From Alphaproteobacteria bacterium (lineage in GTDB: Bacteria; Pseudomonadota; Alphaproteobacteria; Sphingomonadales; Sphingomonadaceae), in contig JAUHWC010000002.1 in NCBI GenBank assembly GCA_030424845.1, positions 473,270 through 537,269 on the forward strand: 64,000 nt of DNA, read 5' to 3'. Shown one piece after another: positions 42,269-50,884 of this stretch. The notes beneath the pieces are model-generated. The model saw only the letters and a list, made by a program, of their open reading frames with translations. It did no database searches and had not been told where the DNA came from. Positions within the stretch are counted from its first letter, which is position 1, and each line of letters opens with the position of its first letter. The position numbers were made by a program, and so were the translations under genes.

Positions 42269-43445
42269 AGCTCAACCAACAGGCCAAGGCGGCCACGATC
42301 CCTATCGCCGCGGCTCCGGCCAGCGGAATGGTAAAGCCGAGACGATCGGCCAGCGCCCCGATGACCAGAGAGCCGAGCGCAGGCGCCGCCCGGATGATCA
42401 TGCCCCACAGGCTGATTACGCGATTGCGCATGTCGGCGCGCGCCTCGACCTGCACCACGATCAGTGAGGCAATGCTGACGGTAGCGATCCCGAAGCCGAG
42501 CGCCATGGAGGCGAGCAGCGCGCCCCAGAAAACCGGCATGAAGGCGATTGCGATGGCAGCACTGCCCGCCAGCAGTGCTGCGGCAAAAGTGGACCTGGCG
42601 GCGGTTTGGGAGGAGCGGTTTCCGGTCAACAGCAGACCGGCCACGACTGCGCCCAGGCCAATCGATGCAGTCATGGCGGAAAGGCTGCCGACCCCGCGCC
42701 CGAAGAGCTCTCCTACCAGGCCCGGGACCAGTTCGTACGCGCCGCGGGCAAACAGCGAAGCAGCGCAGAAGTTCAGCAGGATGATACCGATCAGCGGGTG
42801 GTTCCGGCTGTAGGTCACGCCATCGGCCAGATCGCGCAGGATATGCGGTCGCTTGTCCGGCTTTTCGACCCGTTCGATCTTCGTGCGGAGGATGAAGATC
42901 AGCAGCGGCAAGCCAAGCAGCGCCGCCATGGGAAAGACGGCCAGGATGTCGATTGTGGTGGCGATTACGCCTGCGAGAGCCGGACCGGCAAAGCGCGCGA
43001 TATTGATGACCACGGCATTGAGCGCGACGGCGGAGCCAAGGCTTTCTGGAGGCACCAGTCCATTGACGATGGAGGCACGCGCAGCATCTCCCGTCGCGAC
43101 GGCGCTACCTCCGATCAGGGCAAAGGGCAGCAAACCCCATGCCGGCACGCCGGCCCATACCGCGGTGCCCATGGCCAGCGCATTGGCGATGACCACGCTC
43201 TCCGCAACTGCGATCACCCTCTCGGGGTGCCCCCTGTCGCCAAGCACGCCGCCAAGCGGTCCGAATAGGAGGGCGGGCCCGAGGTCGCACAGCGCCAGCA
43301 GCCCGAGCCACAGACCGGATTCTGTCAGCTCCCAGATGATCCAGCCCACGGCGAGCCTGTACATCCATGAAGCAGCAAACTCAGCACCATTGCAGGCGGT
43401 GTAGATCGCGAAGCGACGATTTTTCAGGACTGCGAGGGAGAGCAT
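42240..43445 (-). CDS. MFS transporter (EntS/enterobactin-exporter-like)
   Basis: 401 aa, about 11-12 transmembrane segments: LLALCDLGPALLFGPLGGVLGDRGHPERVI has the MFS loop 2-3 motif, and GDAARASIVNGLVPPESLGSAVALNAVVINIARFAGPALAGV is typical of the EntS/MFS-3 branch, mainly exporters. It could pump out toxic intermediates. It forms a unit with the MFS gene at 43455, ten bases upstream. Confidence 0.88.
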   Translation of the reverse strand: MLSLAVLKNRRFAIYTACNGAEFAASWMYRLAVGWIIWELTESGLWLGLLALCDLGPALLFGPLGGVLGDRGHPERVIAVAESVVIANALAMGTAVWAGVPAWGLLPFALIGGSAVATGDAARASIVNGLVPPESLGSAVALNAVVINIARFAGPALAGVIATTIDILAVFPMAALLGLPLLIFILRTKIERVEKPDKRPHILRDLADGVTYSRNHPLIGIILLNFCAASLFARGAYELVPGLVGELFGRGVGSLSAMTASIGLGAVVAGLLLTGNRSSQTAARSTFAAALLAGSAAIAIAFMPVFWGALLASMALGFGIATVSIASLIVVQVEARADMRNRVISLWGMIIRAAPALGSLVIGALADRLGFTIPLAGAAAIGIVAALACWLSFRQQSAKAA

Positions 43446-43454
43446 CTTGCGCTG

Positions 43455-44747
43455 CTACTCGGCAGGGTGAGTCGTTACCGCTCGCAAATCGCTGGTTGGG
43501 CGAACAGGGCGCGGGGCAAGGAATATGACCAGCACCATGGAGAGCAGGCAGGCCGGTACGCCCGCCGCGATCACCGTGCTGTATGAACCGGTCCCTTCGT
43601 AAACCGCGCCGAAAGTCACCGGCCCCAGCCCCATGCTCACCATCACCATCCCGAACAAGGTGGCGAATATCTGGCTGAAGCATTTCAGGCCGAAATAGCG
43701 GCTGGTGAGATAGGCCAGCATGTCTACTTCCGCACCCAGGCTACCGCCTAGCAGGACCGTGGAGACCAGCACCGCCCAGATCGGCAAATCCGCCCAGAGC
43801 AGCGCCATGCCGATGGCCGAAAGAAAGAAGAAGACGAAGGCGACAAAGCGCGCCTCGTAATGGTCGATCAGCCAACCGATCAGGATGCGCCCGCCAAAGG
43901 TGGCAACCCCGAACATGGAGGCGATCCAAGCTGCGGTTTCGGTATCGATACCGCGATCTTCCAGCATCGGCACGAGATGCGGAATGGCCCCGTAGAGAAC
44001 GAAAGCGACGCTGACGAAGGTAAGCGCCATGAACCAGAAATCCTTGCGGCGCATCGCTTCCCACAGCGTATCGCCCTCTTCCTCGCGCGAGCTCTCGCCC
44101 TCGTCCAGCGGATGCGGCTGCGCATCTCCATCGACATGCAGGCCGACGTCCTCGGGGCGCTCCCTCAGCACGAAGGCGACCAGCGGCAGAGTGATGAAGA
44201 GGATGATCAGGCCAAGGCTGACATAGCCACCGCGCCAGCCCCATTCGGCGACCGAATATTGCGTAACGACAGGCACATAGGCGAAACCGAGGCCGGTACC
44301 GCTACCGGCGATACCGATGGCAAGGCCGCGCTTCTTGTCGAACCAGCCCGCCAGCAGGCGCATGTAGGCAATCGAGTTGGAGCCGACCGCAAGCGACCCG
44401 ATCAGCACGTAGACGAAAATCAGTTGCCATAGTTGGGCAATCAGCGTGACCGACAGCAGCAGCAGCCCGAAAACGGCGACCGAAGGGATCAGGACCCGCT
44501 TGATTCCGAAACGATCGACCAGGCGCCCGCCAAACGGCATGGATGCAGCGGTGACCATCATCATGATCGACAGGGCACTGCTCGCTTCAGCGCGGTTCCA
44601 GCCGAACTCCGTGGCGAAGCCATCGAGAAACAGGCCCATCGATGCGAGGGTAAATGCTGCAGGTCCGGTCGACACACCGATCAGGCAGGCGACCACCATG
44701 ACCCAACCCATCACGAAAGGACGCGACTGCGTTTCTACCTGCTCCAC
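43455..44747 (-). CDS. MFS transporter (monocarboxylate/oxalate-formate-like)
   Basis: 430 aa from a GTG. Twelve hydrophobic segments, loop motif PFGGRLVDRFGIKRVLIP, GWFDKKRGLAIGIAGSGTGLGFAYVP, and EVDMLAYLTSRYFGLKCFSQIFA, all typical of the monocarboxylate-porter branch. A paralogue with the same ExD-YL-SRYFGLK signature is at 50885-52153. The central loop is acidic (LDEGESSREEEGD). It shares its promoter region with the ALDH at 44852. Confidence 0.9.
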   Translation of the reverse strand: MEQVETQSRPFVMGWVMVVACLIGVSTGPAAFTLASMGLFLDGFATEFGWNRAEASSALSIMMMVTAASMPFGGRLVDRFGIKRVLIPSVAVFGLLLLSVTLIAQLWQLIFVYVLIGSLAVGSNSIAYMRLLAGWFDKKRGLAIGIAGSGTGLGFAYVPVVTQYSVAEWGWRGGYVSLGLIILFITLPLVAFVLRERPEDVGLHVDGDAQPHPLDEGESSREEEGDTLWEAMRRKDFWFMALTFVSVAFVLYGAIPHLVPMLEDRGIDTETAAWIASMFGVATFGGRILIGWLIDHYEARFVAFVFFFLSAIGMALLWADLPIWAVLVSTVLLGGSLGAEVDMLAYLTSRYFGLKCFSQIFATLFGMVMVSMGLGPVTFGAVYEGTGSYSTVIAAGVPACLLSMVLVIFLAPRPVRPTSDLRAVTTHPAE

Positions 44748-44824
44748 CCGAAGTCCTTGCTGTTCGATGATCCGCTTGATGCAATTGAGTGATTGACCGC
44801 CGCGCGACCATGCGTCAACAATAA

Positions 44825-44835
44825 ATGTCAGACAA
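44825..44835. promoter_or_regulatory. Operator-like site ATGTC-A-GACAA, extended GACAATCTTGAAG
   Basis: A 10/11 match immediately before the ribosome-binding site of the ALDH gene. The right arm runs on as GACAATCTTGAAG, identical to the site at 21370. Confidence 0.6.
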
Positions 44836-44851
44836 TCTTGAAGAGAGAATG

Positions 44852-46336
44852 ATGACCGAATTCGATCCCGCCCATATTTCCATTACCGGCCTTGCCGAGG
44901 TCCTGCCTGCCAGGCGCGACCTTTTCTATGGTGGCAAGTGGCACGCTCCGCAGGGCGGCTACGTCGATACGTTCAGCCCGGGATCGGGCGACAATCTGGG
45001 TCCTGTCGCCGAAGCCAATACCGCCGATGTCGAAGCTGCCGTGGCCGCAGCGCATACGGGATTCCTCGAATGGCGCAAGACCAAGCCCTTCGATCGTACC
45101 GCGCTGATGCGCAAGCTCGCCGATGCCATGCGCGAACACGCCGAGGAACTGGCACTGCTGGACGCGGCCAATTGCGGCAATCCCGTAACCCCGATGCTCA
45201 AGGATGCCTTCGACGGTGCGCAATATATCGATTTCTTCGCCGGGCTGACGACCGAGGTGAAGGGCGAAATCACGCCGATGGGCCCGGGTGTGGTCAACAT
45301 GACGGTGCATGAGCCGCTGGGCGTCTGTGCGCGAATCCTCGCCTACAACCACCCGCTCATGTTCCTTGCCATCAAGCTTGGCGCACCTATTGCCGCGGGC
45401 AATTCGGTCATCATCAAGCCTCCGCCACAGGCCCCCCTTTCGGCGCTGCGCTTCTTCGAGATTGCCGGCGATATCCTGCCCCCGGGCGTCCTCAATCTCG
45501 TCACCGGTGGCCTCGAATGCGGCAAGGCACTGGTCGACCATCCGGTCGTGCCCTCCGTCAGCCTGGTCGGCTCTGTGCCGAGCGGCATCGCCGTTGCCGA
45601 AGGCGCGGCGAAGCGCCTCAAGCATGTCGGCCTCGAACTGGGCGGCAAGAATGCGCTGATCGTCTATCCCGATGCGGAGATGGACAAGGCCATCAACGGC
45701 GCCGTCATGGGCATGAATTTCCTGTGGTGCGGTCAGAGCTGCGGTTCGACTTCCCGCCTGTTCATCCACGATTCGGTCTATGACGAGGTGCTGGCCGGCG
45801 TGCTCGAAGGCGTGAAACGGCACAAGCCCGGCCTGCCGACCAATGCAGACACCACGATGGGCGCGCTGATTTCCAAGGCGCAACATGACAAGGTGCTGAA
45901 ATATATCGAGATCGCCAAGGAAGACGGTGCCACTCTGGCCTATGGCGGCAATGTCCCGGACGACCCCGAACTGGCCAACGGCTTCTTTGTCGAACCAACC
46001 ATCTTTACCAACGTCACGCCCGACATGCGTATCGCCAAGGAAGAGGTTTTCGGCCCGATCCTCTCGGTCCTGCGCTGGTCGGATGAGGACGATCTGTTCG
46101 ATGCGGTCAACGATGTCGAATACGGCCTGACCGGTTCGGTCTGGACCACCAGCCTCGCCAATGCCCACAACGCCTCATCGCGCATCGAGTCGGGCTATAT
46201 CTGGGTCAACGGGGCCGGCCCGCATTATGTCAGCGTGCCCTTTGGCGGCTACAAGATGTCAGGCATCGGGCGCGAGGAACACAAGGACGAGCTGTTCCAC
46301 TTCACCGAGACCAAGAACATCCACATCACCCTGTAA
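44852..46336 (+). CDS. NAD(P)-dependent aldehyde dehydrogenase
   Basis: 494 aa; a tandem ATGATG follows GAAGAGAG, and I take the second ATG (spacing 6). The frame extends to an ATG inside the operator, which is rejected. Catalytic Cys in LWCGQSCGSTSR, Glu in GLELGGKNALIV, Asn in ILAYNHPLMF. Betaine-aldehyde-dehydrogenase-like layout with VSLVGSVPSG at the cofactor loop. Its stop overlaps the start of the hydrolase gene by one base. Confidence 0.93.
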   Translation: MTEFDPAHISITGLAEVLPARRDLFYGGKWHAPQGGYVDTFSPGSGDNLGPVAEANTADVEAAVAAAHTGFLEWRKTKPFDRTALMRKLADAMREHAEELALLDAANCGNPVTPMLKDAFDGAQYIDFFAGLTTEVKGEITPMGPGVVNMTVHEPLGVCARILAYNHPLMFLAIKLGAPIAAGNSVIIKPPPQAPLSALRFFEIAGDILPPGVLNLVTGGLECGKALVDHPVVPSVSLVGSVPSGIAVAEGAAKRLKHVGLELGGKNALIVYPDAEMDKAINGAVMGMNFLWCGQSCGSTSRLFIHDSVYDEVLAGVLEGVKRHKPGLPTNADTTMGALISKAQHDKVLKYIEIAKEDGATLAYGGNVPDDPELANGFFVEPTIFTNVTPDMRIAKEEVFGPILSVLRWSDEDDLFDAVNDVEYGLTGSVWTTSLANAHNASSRIESGYIWVNGAGPHYVSVPFGGYKMSGIGREEHKDELFHFTETKNIHITL

Positions 46337-47037
46337 TGGCGGACATGTCCCACCCTCCCCTGCCCGATGCCGTCCGCGCGGCGGTTCGGGCTCGGTATGG
46401 GCGCGACCATGTGCATGCGGATTTCGATCCGGCCTCGGTCGCGCTGATCGTGGTCGATATGCAGAAGGCCTTCCTGCGGCCTGAAATCGGCTATGTCCCC
46501 TGCGCTGCGGCGCGCGCTGCCATCCCGGTGATCAACCGCCTGGCGGCGACCTTCCGCAAAGCAGGCCAGCCGGTCTTCTGGCTGCAGAATATCCACGATG
46601 CCGAAATGCAGGAAAGCTGGGCGGGCATGTACGCCATGCATGGCGAAGAGGCATCGGCGGCGCGGGCAAGGGCCCTGTCCCCCGATGCGCCGGGCTTCGC
46701 CCTCGACGATGCACTCGACGTCGATCCGGCAGACCATGTGCTGGTAAAACGTCGCTACAGCGCCTTCTTTCCGGGCGGCTGCGATCTCGAAAGCATGCTT
46801 GGGCCTGCGGGTATCGACACGATCGTGCTGGCCGGTACAACGACCGATGTCTGCGTCGAAAGCACCGCGCGCGATGCCATGATGCGCGATTACCGCGTCA
46901 TCATTGCCGAGGATGCGACGGGCGCCCTAACCGATGCCAGCCACCACAACGCCTTAGCCGCGATGGCGATGCATTTCGCGGATGTCATGCCGGCAGAGAT
47001 GGTCCTCGCCCGCATACAAAAAGCGGGCCCTGCCTGA
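46336..47037 (+). CDS. Isochorismatase-family cysteine hydrolase
   Basis: 233 aa. Catalytic triad D41 (LIVVDMQKAF), K138 (HVLVKRRYSAFF) and C173 (GTTTDVCVESTARDAM) is complete, which marks the amidohydrolase members (maleamate, nicotinamide, N-carbamoyl or ureidoacrylate amidohydrolases) and not isochorismatase proper. The N-terminal extension of about 30 residues resembles biuret/ureidoacrylate-type members. Coupled to ALDH. The end of the gene lies inside a terminator hairpin. Confidence 0.92.
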   Translation: MADMSHPPLPDAVRAAVRARYGRDHVHADFDPASVALIVVDMQKAFLRPEIGYVPCAAARAAIPVINRLAATFRKAGQPVFWLQNIHDAEMQESWAGMYAMHGEEASAARARALSPDAPGFALDDALDVDPADHVLVKRRYSAFFPGGCDLESMLGPAGIDTIVLAGTTTDVCVESTARDAMMRDYRVIIAEDATGALTDASHHNALAAMAMHFADVMPAEMVLARIQKAGPA

Positions 47038-47049
47038 CGCAGGACCCGC
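47018..47049 (-). terminator. Intrinsic terminator for the TauD gene (overlapping the hydrolase end)
   Basis: An 11-bp stem (47023-47033 with 47039-47049, one G-U pair on the minus strand) with a 5-nt loop, followed on the minus strand by five T. It terminates the TauD transcript and also covers the last codons of the convergent hydrolase gene, so it may act in both directions. Confidence 0.8.
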
Positions 47050-47074
47050 CTTCTTATCCTGGTCGGTGTTCTGC

Positions 47075-47887
47075 TCAGGCAGCGATTGGTTCGGCCTGAT
47101 CCTCGATCTGGACGCGGTAGCCCGAACGCACATTGGGATAGTAGTCCCAGATGGCGAGATGCTGGGTGCAGCGATTGTCCCAGAAGGCCACCGAATGCGG
47201 CTCCCAGCGGAAGCGCACCTGGTAATAGGGATCTTCCAGGTGCTGGTAGAGATAGTCGAGGATATGCGCGCTCTCGCGCGGGCTGACCTCGTTGATGTGG
47301 CTGGTAAAACCGCGATTGACGTAGATGACCTTCTTGCCCGTTACCGGGTGCTGGCGGATCACCGGATGGACCGCCTTGGGATATTTGCCCTCGGGATCGA
47401 AGCGGCCGAACGCGATCATTCCGTCATGCGTTGCCGTCAGTCCCTCGAGATAGTCCTTCATCCGGTCCGACAGGCCGTCATAGGCTGCATACATGCTGGC
47501 AAACACCGTATCGCCGCCAAGCGGGGGGAGCGTATGCAGGTAAAGGATGCTGCCCATGGGCGGCGTGGGCGAGCAGGACATGTCCGTGTGCCATTCCTCA
47601 CCCGAAACGTGCTTGGACGTCTCGTCGGCATGCAGCTTACGAACTTCGGGATGCTCGGGCATGCCCTTGAGGGCGTGTCGCGCAAGCGGGCCGAAGTGCA
47701 GGCCGACGCGCTTGAGCGATGCCGGATCGAGGCGCTGGTCGCGGAAGAACAGTACCTGGTGATCCGCAATCGCCGTGTGCAGGTCTTCCACCTGCTGGTT
47801 GGAAAGGGGTTGCGTGAGGTCCACGCCCGAAACCATCGCACCGATGCGCGGGGTGAGCGGGGAAGCCTCCAAAGTCTGGTACTGCAT
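47075..47887 (-). CDS. TauD/TfdA family 2-oxoglutarate-dependent dioxygenase
   Basis: 270 aa. Fe(II) ligands H100 and D102 (EEWHTDMS) and distal H243 (CTQHLAIWDYY); 2-oxoglutarate-binding Arg at about 254 (NVRSGYRVQ). The GLTATHDGMIAFGRFDPEGKYPKAVHPVIRQHP region is shared with the paralogue at 55914-56723. Family members cleave aryl ethers, sulfonates or phenoxyalkanoates by hydroxylating next to the heteroatom. Divergent from an SDR with a strong palindrome between. Confidence 0.93.
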   Translation of the reverse strand: MQYQTLEASPLTPRIGAMVSGVDLTQPLSNQQVEDLHTAIADHQVLFFRDQRLDPASLKRVGLHFGPLARHALKGMPEHPEVRKLHADETSKHVSGEEWHTDMSCSPTPPMGSILYLHTLPPLGGDTVFASMYAAYDGLSDRMKDYLEGLTATHDGMIAFGRFDPEGKYPKAVHPVIRQHPVTGKKVIYVNRGFTSHINEVSPRESAHILDYLYQHLEDPYYQVRFRWEPHSVAFWDNRCTQHLAIWDYYPNVRSGYRVQIEDQAEPIAA

Positions 47888-47943
47888 GAATGTCTAACTC
47901 CACTTGCGTCGGCAGCCGATGTGGCGCATCTGCAATCAAATTA

Positions 47944-47964
47944 CAAGATTGACTGACAATCTTG
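47944..47964. promoter_or_regulatory. Extended operator-like palindrome, arms CAAGATTG and CAATCTTG
   Basis: A perfect 8-bp inverted repeat with 5-base centre ACTGA in the divergent TauD/SDR region. The inner part is TTGAC-T-GACAA (10/11). It defines the longest form of the island operator. Confidence 0.7.
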
Positions 47965-48014
47965 AAAAATCCACGTTACTGGAAAATAGCGAAAAACAGC
48001 GGGAATCAGCATAA

Positions 48015-48746
48015 ATGATTGCATTTGAAGGCCGAAAAATCGTGATCGTTGGTGGCGGTATGGGCATTGGCCTTGCCGCAGCGGAACTGCTGTCCGGCAT
48101 GGGCGCCGCAACTTTCGTAGCCGACAAGGATCCCGACTCAGCCAGCCGCCTGCCTGCCGATTCGGGCTTTGCTGCATGCGACGCGACCAAGCCCGCCGAA
48201 ATCGACGCCATGCTGGCAGAAGCAGAGACGTTCATGGGCGGGATCGACGGGCTATTCATCACAGTTGGTGGCGCCGCTCTCGGCCCGCTCGACGAAATGG
48301 ACCTTGATGCCTGGGACCGCGAAATCGGGTTCAATCTCGACAGCGTCTACATCACCTGCCGCGCCGTTTTGCCCTACCTGGCGAAGAACGAACGCAGCTC
48401 GATCGTGACCACCAGCAGTGGCTATGCGATCATGCCGGGAATCGACCGCGTTGCCTATACAGCTGCCAAGGCCGGCGTCATCGCTTTCAGTCGCTCCTTC
48501 TCCATGGTTGCTGCGCCGCACGGAACGCGGGTCAACTGCATCGCGCCCGGCCCCACCGACACGCCGCGCTTCCGCGCCATGAATGGCGGTGACGAGGGGG
48601 TGGAGAAGGTGCGCCAGTCCATGCCGCTGGGCTCGATTCCCACCCCTGCCGACTGCGCCAAGCTGGCGCTGTTCCTGCTGTCCGACGGTGCCAGCCAGAT
48701 CACCGGCCAGACCGTGCACGTCAATGGCGGCCTGCTGACCCCGTAA
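48015..48746 (+). CDS. Short-chain dehydrogenase/reductase
   Basis: 243 aa. GGGMGIG nucleotide motif (residues 13-19), acidic VADKD, the NAG-equivalent TVGGAAL, catalytic Ser in TTSSGYAIM and YTAAKAG. C-terminal ITGQTVHVNGGLLTP is typical of classical SDRs. Followed 16 bases later by the MDR gene, with which it forms an operon. Confidence 0.92.
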   Translation: MIAFEGRKIVIVGGGMGIGLAAAELLSGMGAATFVADKDPDSASRLPADSGFAACDATKPAEIDAMLAEAETFMGGIDGLFITVGGAALGPLDEMDLDAWDREIGFNLDSVYITCRAVLPYLAKNERSSIVTTSSGYAIMPGIDRVAYTAAKAGVIAFSRSFSMVAAPHGTRVNCIAPGPTDTPRFRAMNGGDEGVEKVRQSMPLGSIPTPADCAKLALFLLSDGASQITGQTVHVNGGLLTP

Positions 48747-48761
48747 GGACGGAGCTCGAAA

Positions 48762-49763
48762 ATGCGTGCGATCAGGCTCGATGAAACCGGCCCTCCCGAA
48801 AACCTGAAGCTGGTCGAGATCGACGAGCCCGCGCTCACCGAAGACGGCGTGCTGATCCGCACCGCCTTCGCCGGGACGATCTATGCCGATGCAGAGGCGC
48901 GCCGGGGAACCTATTACAAGCAGACCAAACTGCCCTGGTTCCCGGGGCGCGAAGTCACCGGGGCGGTGGAAAAAGTCGGCTCGGCAGTAACGCAATATGC
49001 GCCCGGCGACCGCGTTTCCGCGCTGGTCTTCGGTGCAGGCTGTTATGCCGACAAGGTGCTGGCCCGCACCGCTTCGCATGAGGCGCAAGGCGGCGCAAGA
49101 ATGCCGCCATCGGATATCATCCGCCTGCCCGATGCGACCGATGCCGCTGCCTCGCTCGTCTACCTGATCAATTACCGCCTCGCCCATTTGCTGGTCCATG
49201 GCTGGGCACGGGTACAACCCGAAGCGCGCATCGTGGTTCATGGTGCCAGCGGTGGAATGGGTTCAATGATCCTAGAGCTCGCCAACGAACTCGGCTGCGA
49301 AGCGATCGCCCTCGTACGTACGTCGGACGAAGCGGAATTCTGCCGCCAGCTCGGCGCTGCGCATTGCATCGACACGACGCAGACCGATTATGTCGAGGCG
49401 GTCAACGAGCTAACCGATGGCGCCGGCGTGAGCTTCTCCTTCAACGGCGTTGGCGGAGACACGATCAATCGCGATCCGCGTATCCTTGCCGCCTTCGGAG
49501 AAATTCACCTCTACGGCTATGTTGCCGGCAAGATCCCCTTCGATCCCTTCGCCAATGACGGGTCGATCGCGCTCAAGACCTTCAATGCGGACGACTTCTT
49601 CCGCACGCCGATGTTCGCTGCGGCTAATGACGCCATGCTGGCCCGTTTCGAGCGCGGAAACCTGCTCCCGCCGGGCCGGATCATGCCGCTTGCACAGGCG
49701 GCAGAAGCGCATCGGGCCATGGAAGCCGGAGAAATTCGCGGCAAGTTGCTCCTAGAGCCTTGA
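48762..49763 (+). CDS. Zinc-independent medium-chain dehydrogenase (quinone oxidoreductase-like)
   Basis: 333 aa, MDR superfamily. The catalytic-domain motif FPGREVTGAVEKVGSAVTQYAPGDRVSAL and Rossmann motif VVHGASGGMGSMILELANELG are present; the structural-zinc cysteines are missing. This is the quinone-oxidoreductase/enoyl-reductase branch, NADPH dependent. It could reduce a ring-derived enone. Strong coupling to the upstream SDR. Confidence 0.9.
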   Translation: MRAIRLDETGPPENLKLVEIDEPALTEDGVLIRTAFAGTIYADAEARRGTYYKQTKLPWFPGREVTGAVEKVGSAVTQYAPGDRVSALVFGAGCYADKVLARTASHEAQGGARMPPSDIIRLPDATDAAASLVYLINYRLAHLLVHGWARVQPEARIVVHGASGGMGSMILELANELGCEAIALVRTSDEAEFCRQLGAAHCIDTTQTDYVEAVNELTDGAGVSFSFNGVGGDTINRDPRILAAFGEIHLYGYVAGKIPFDPFANDGSIALKTFNADDFFRTPMFAAANDAMLARFERGNLLPPGRIMPLAQAAEAHRAMEAGEIRGKLLLEP

Positions 49764-49787
49764 CGAGCGCGATTCCTCCGTTCACTA

Positions 49788-49804
49788 TTTTTGTCAGACA
49801 AAAA
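49788..49804. promoter_or_regulatory. 17-bp operator-like palindrome TTTTTGTC-A-GACAAAAA
   Basis: Perfect palindrome, the longest uninterrupted copy, ending 13 bases before the Rieske start. A possible promoter TTGACG (49760) with CACTAT after 17 bases places it right at the expected +1. Confidence 0.75.
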
Positions 49805-49817
49805 TGGGTGACATTGC

Positions 49818-50873
49818 ATGGACGCGACGTTCAAGGAACGTGTTGAAGAACGCCTCAATCAGGGCTTGCTCGGCCAGTGGTACGTAATCGCCAAATCGAA
49901 GCAGATTCAGCCCGGTGGGCTGTTCCGGGTCAAGGCGCTCAGCCGTGACCTCGTCTTGTGGCGCGGTGAGGACGGTGTCCTGCGCTGTACCGAAGACTAT
50001 TGCCCGCATCGCGGCGCGCCCCTGTCCGAAGGCTCGGTCAAGGGCAAGCATATCGCCTGCGCCTATCACGGCATCGAAATGGATGGCGAAGGCGTTGTCG
50101 CCAAGGTCCCCGCCCTGAGGAACTGTCCGCTCGAGGGCCGCAAGGAAATCGATTCCTTCGTGGTCGAGGAACATGCCGGCGGCGTGTTCGCCTATTTCCC
50201 CAGCGCGGACCAGCCCGACCCGACCCCGCTGGTCCTCCCCTACGAATTCACCAATGGCGCGTATGAGTTCTTCCTCACTACCAGCCTGTGGGAATCTAAC
50301 TATCGCTATGCGATCGAGAATATCGCCGACCCGATGCACGGTCCGCACCTGCATGGCGACACCTTCACGCTTTCGGGCGGCTCGCGCGAAGACAAGGTGA
50401 AGCTGACCGCCGTAGATGGCGGCTTCGTGGTCGAACGCGTCGCGCAGCAGGGTGCCAATTTCGACTGGGCGGAAGTGATCGTCGAGAACGGCACTCCGCA
50501 TTGCCGCGTGAACATTCCCTATCCGCCCGCCGGCGGCCCGGGCGGGATGATGCGCGTCGTCAATTTCCTGACCCCAGTGGACGAATTCAACTGCCGGATC
50601 TTCTTCTGGCGCTGTCGCAAGGTGAAGGGCATCGAACGGGAGGTGTGGCGCTTCCTGTTCCGCACCACCTTCGAACCGCTGCACTGGTACGTCCTCGAGC
50701 AGGACAGGCGCATGCTGGCAGCGATGAAGCCGGATGCGCGAAATCGCGAAAGGCTCTATCAGCACGATATCGGGATCACCAGGCTGCGACAAACATTGTC
50801 GAAAATGGCAAGGGCACAGGTCTCGGCCGAGGATGCGCTGAAAGAGGAACCTCAAGTTTCCCAAAACGCATAA
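49818..50873 (+). CDS. Rieske monooxygenase (VanA/O-demethylase-like)
   Basis: 351 aa, single-component alpha type. Rieske ligands C62, H64, C81, H84 (YCPHRGAPLS...CAYHG). Catalytic motif ENIADPMHGPHLHG with two His and the bridging Asp. Length and style match vanillate-demethylase-like and related oxygenases that act as homotrimers. Heads an operon with an MFS carrier and another Rieske enzyme. It uses an external reductase. Confidence 0.93.
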   Translation: MDATFKERVEERLNQGLLGQWYVIAKSKQIQPGGLFRVKALSRDLVLWRGEDGVLRCTEDYCPHRGAPLSEGSVKGKHIACAYHGIEMDGEGVVAKVPALRNCPLEGRKEIDSFVVEEHAGGVFAYFPSADQPDPTPLVLPYEFTNGAYEFFLTTSLWESNYRYAIENIADPMHGPHLHGDTFTLSGGSREDKVKLTAVDGGFVVERVAQQGANFDWAEVIVENGTPHCRVNIPYPPAGGPGGMMRVVNFLTPVDEFNCRIFFWRCRKVKGIEREVWRFLFRTTFEPLHWYVLEQDRRMLAAMKPDARNRERLYQHDIGITRLRQTLSKMARAQVSAEDALKEEPQVSQNA

Positions 50874-50884
50874 AGGGCGCAAAA

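Noticed and set aside
49794..50882. A 362-codon minus-strand frame opposite the Rieske gene at 49818
   Set aside because: The plus strand has a full Rieske and catalytic motif; the antisense translation has no recognisable features.
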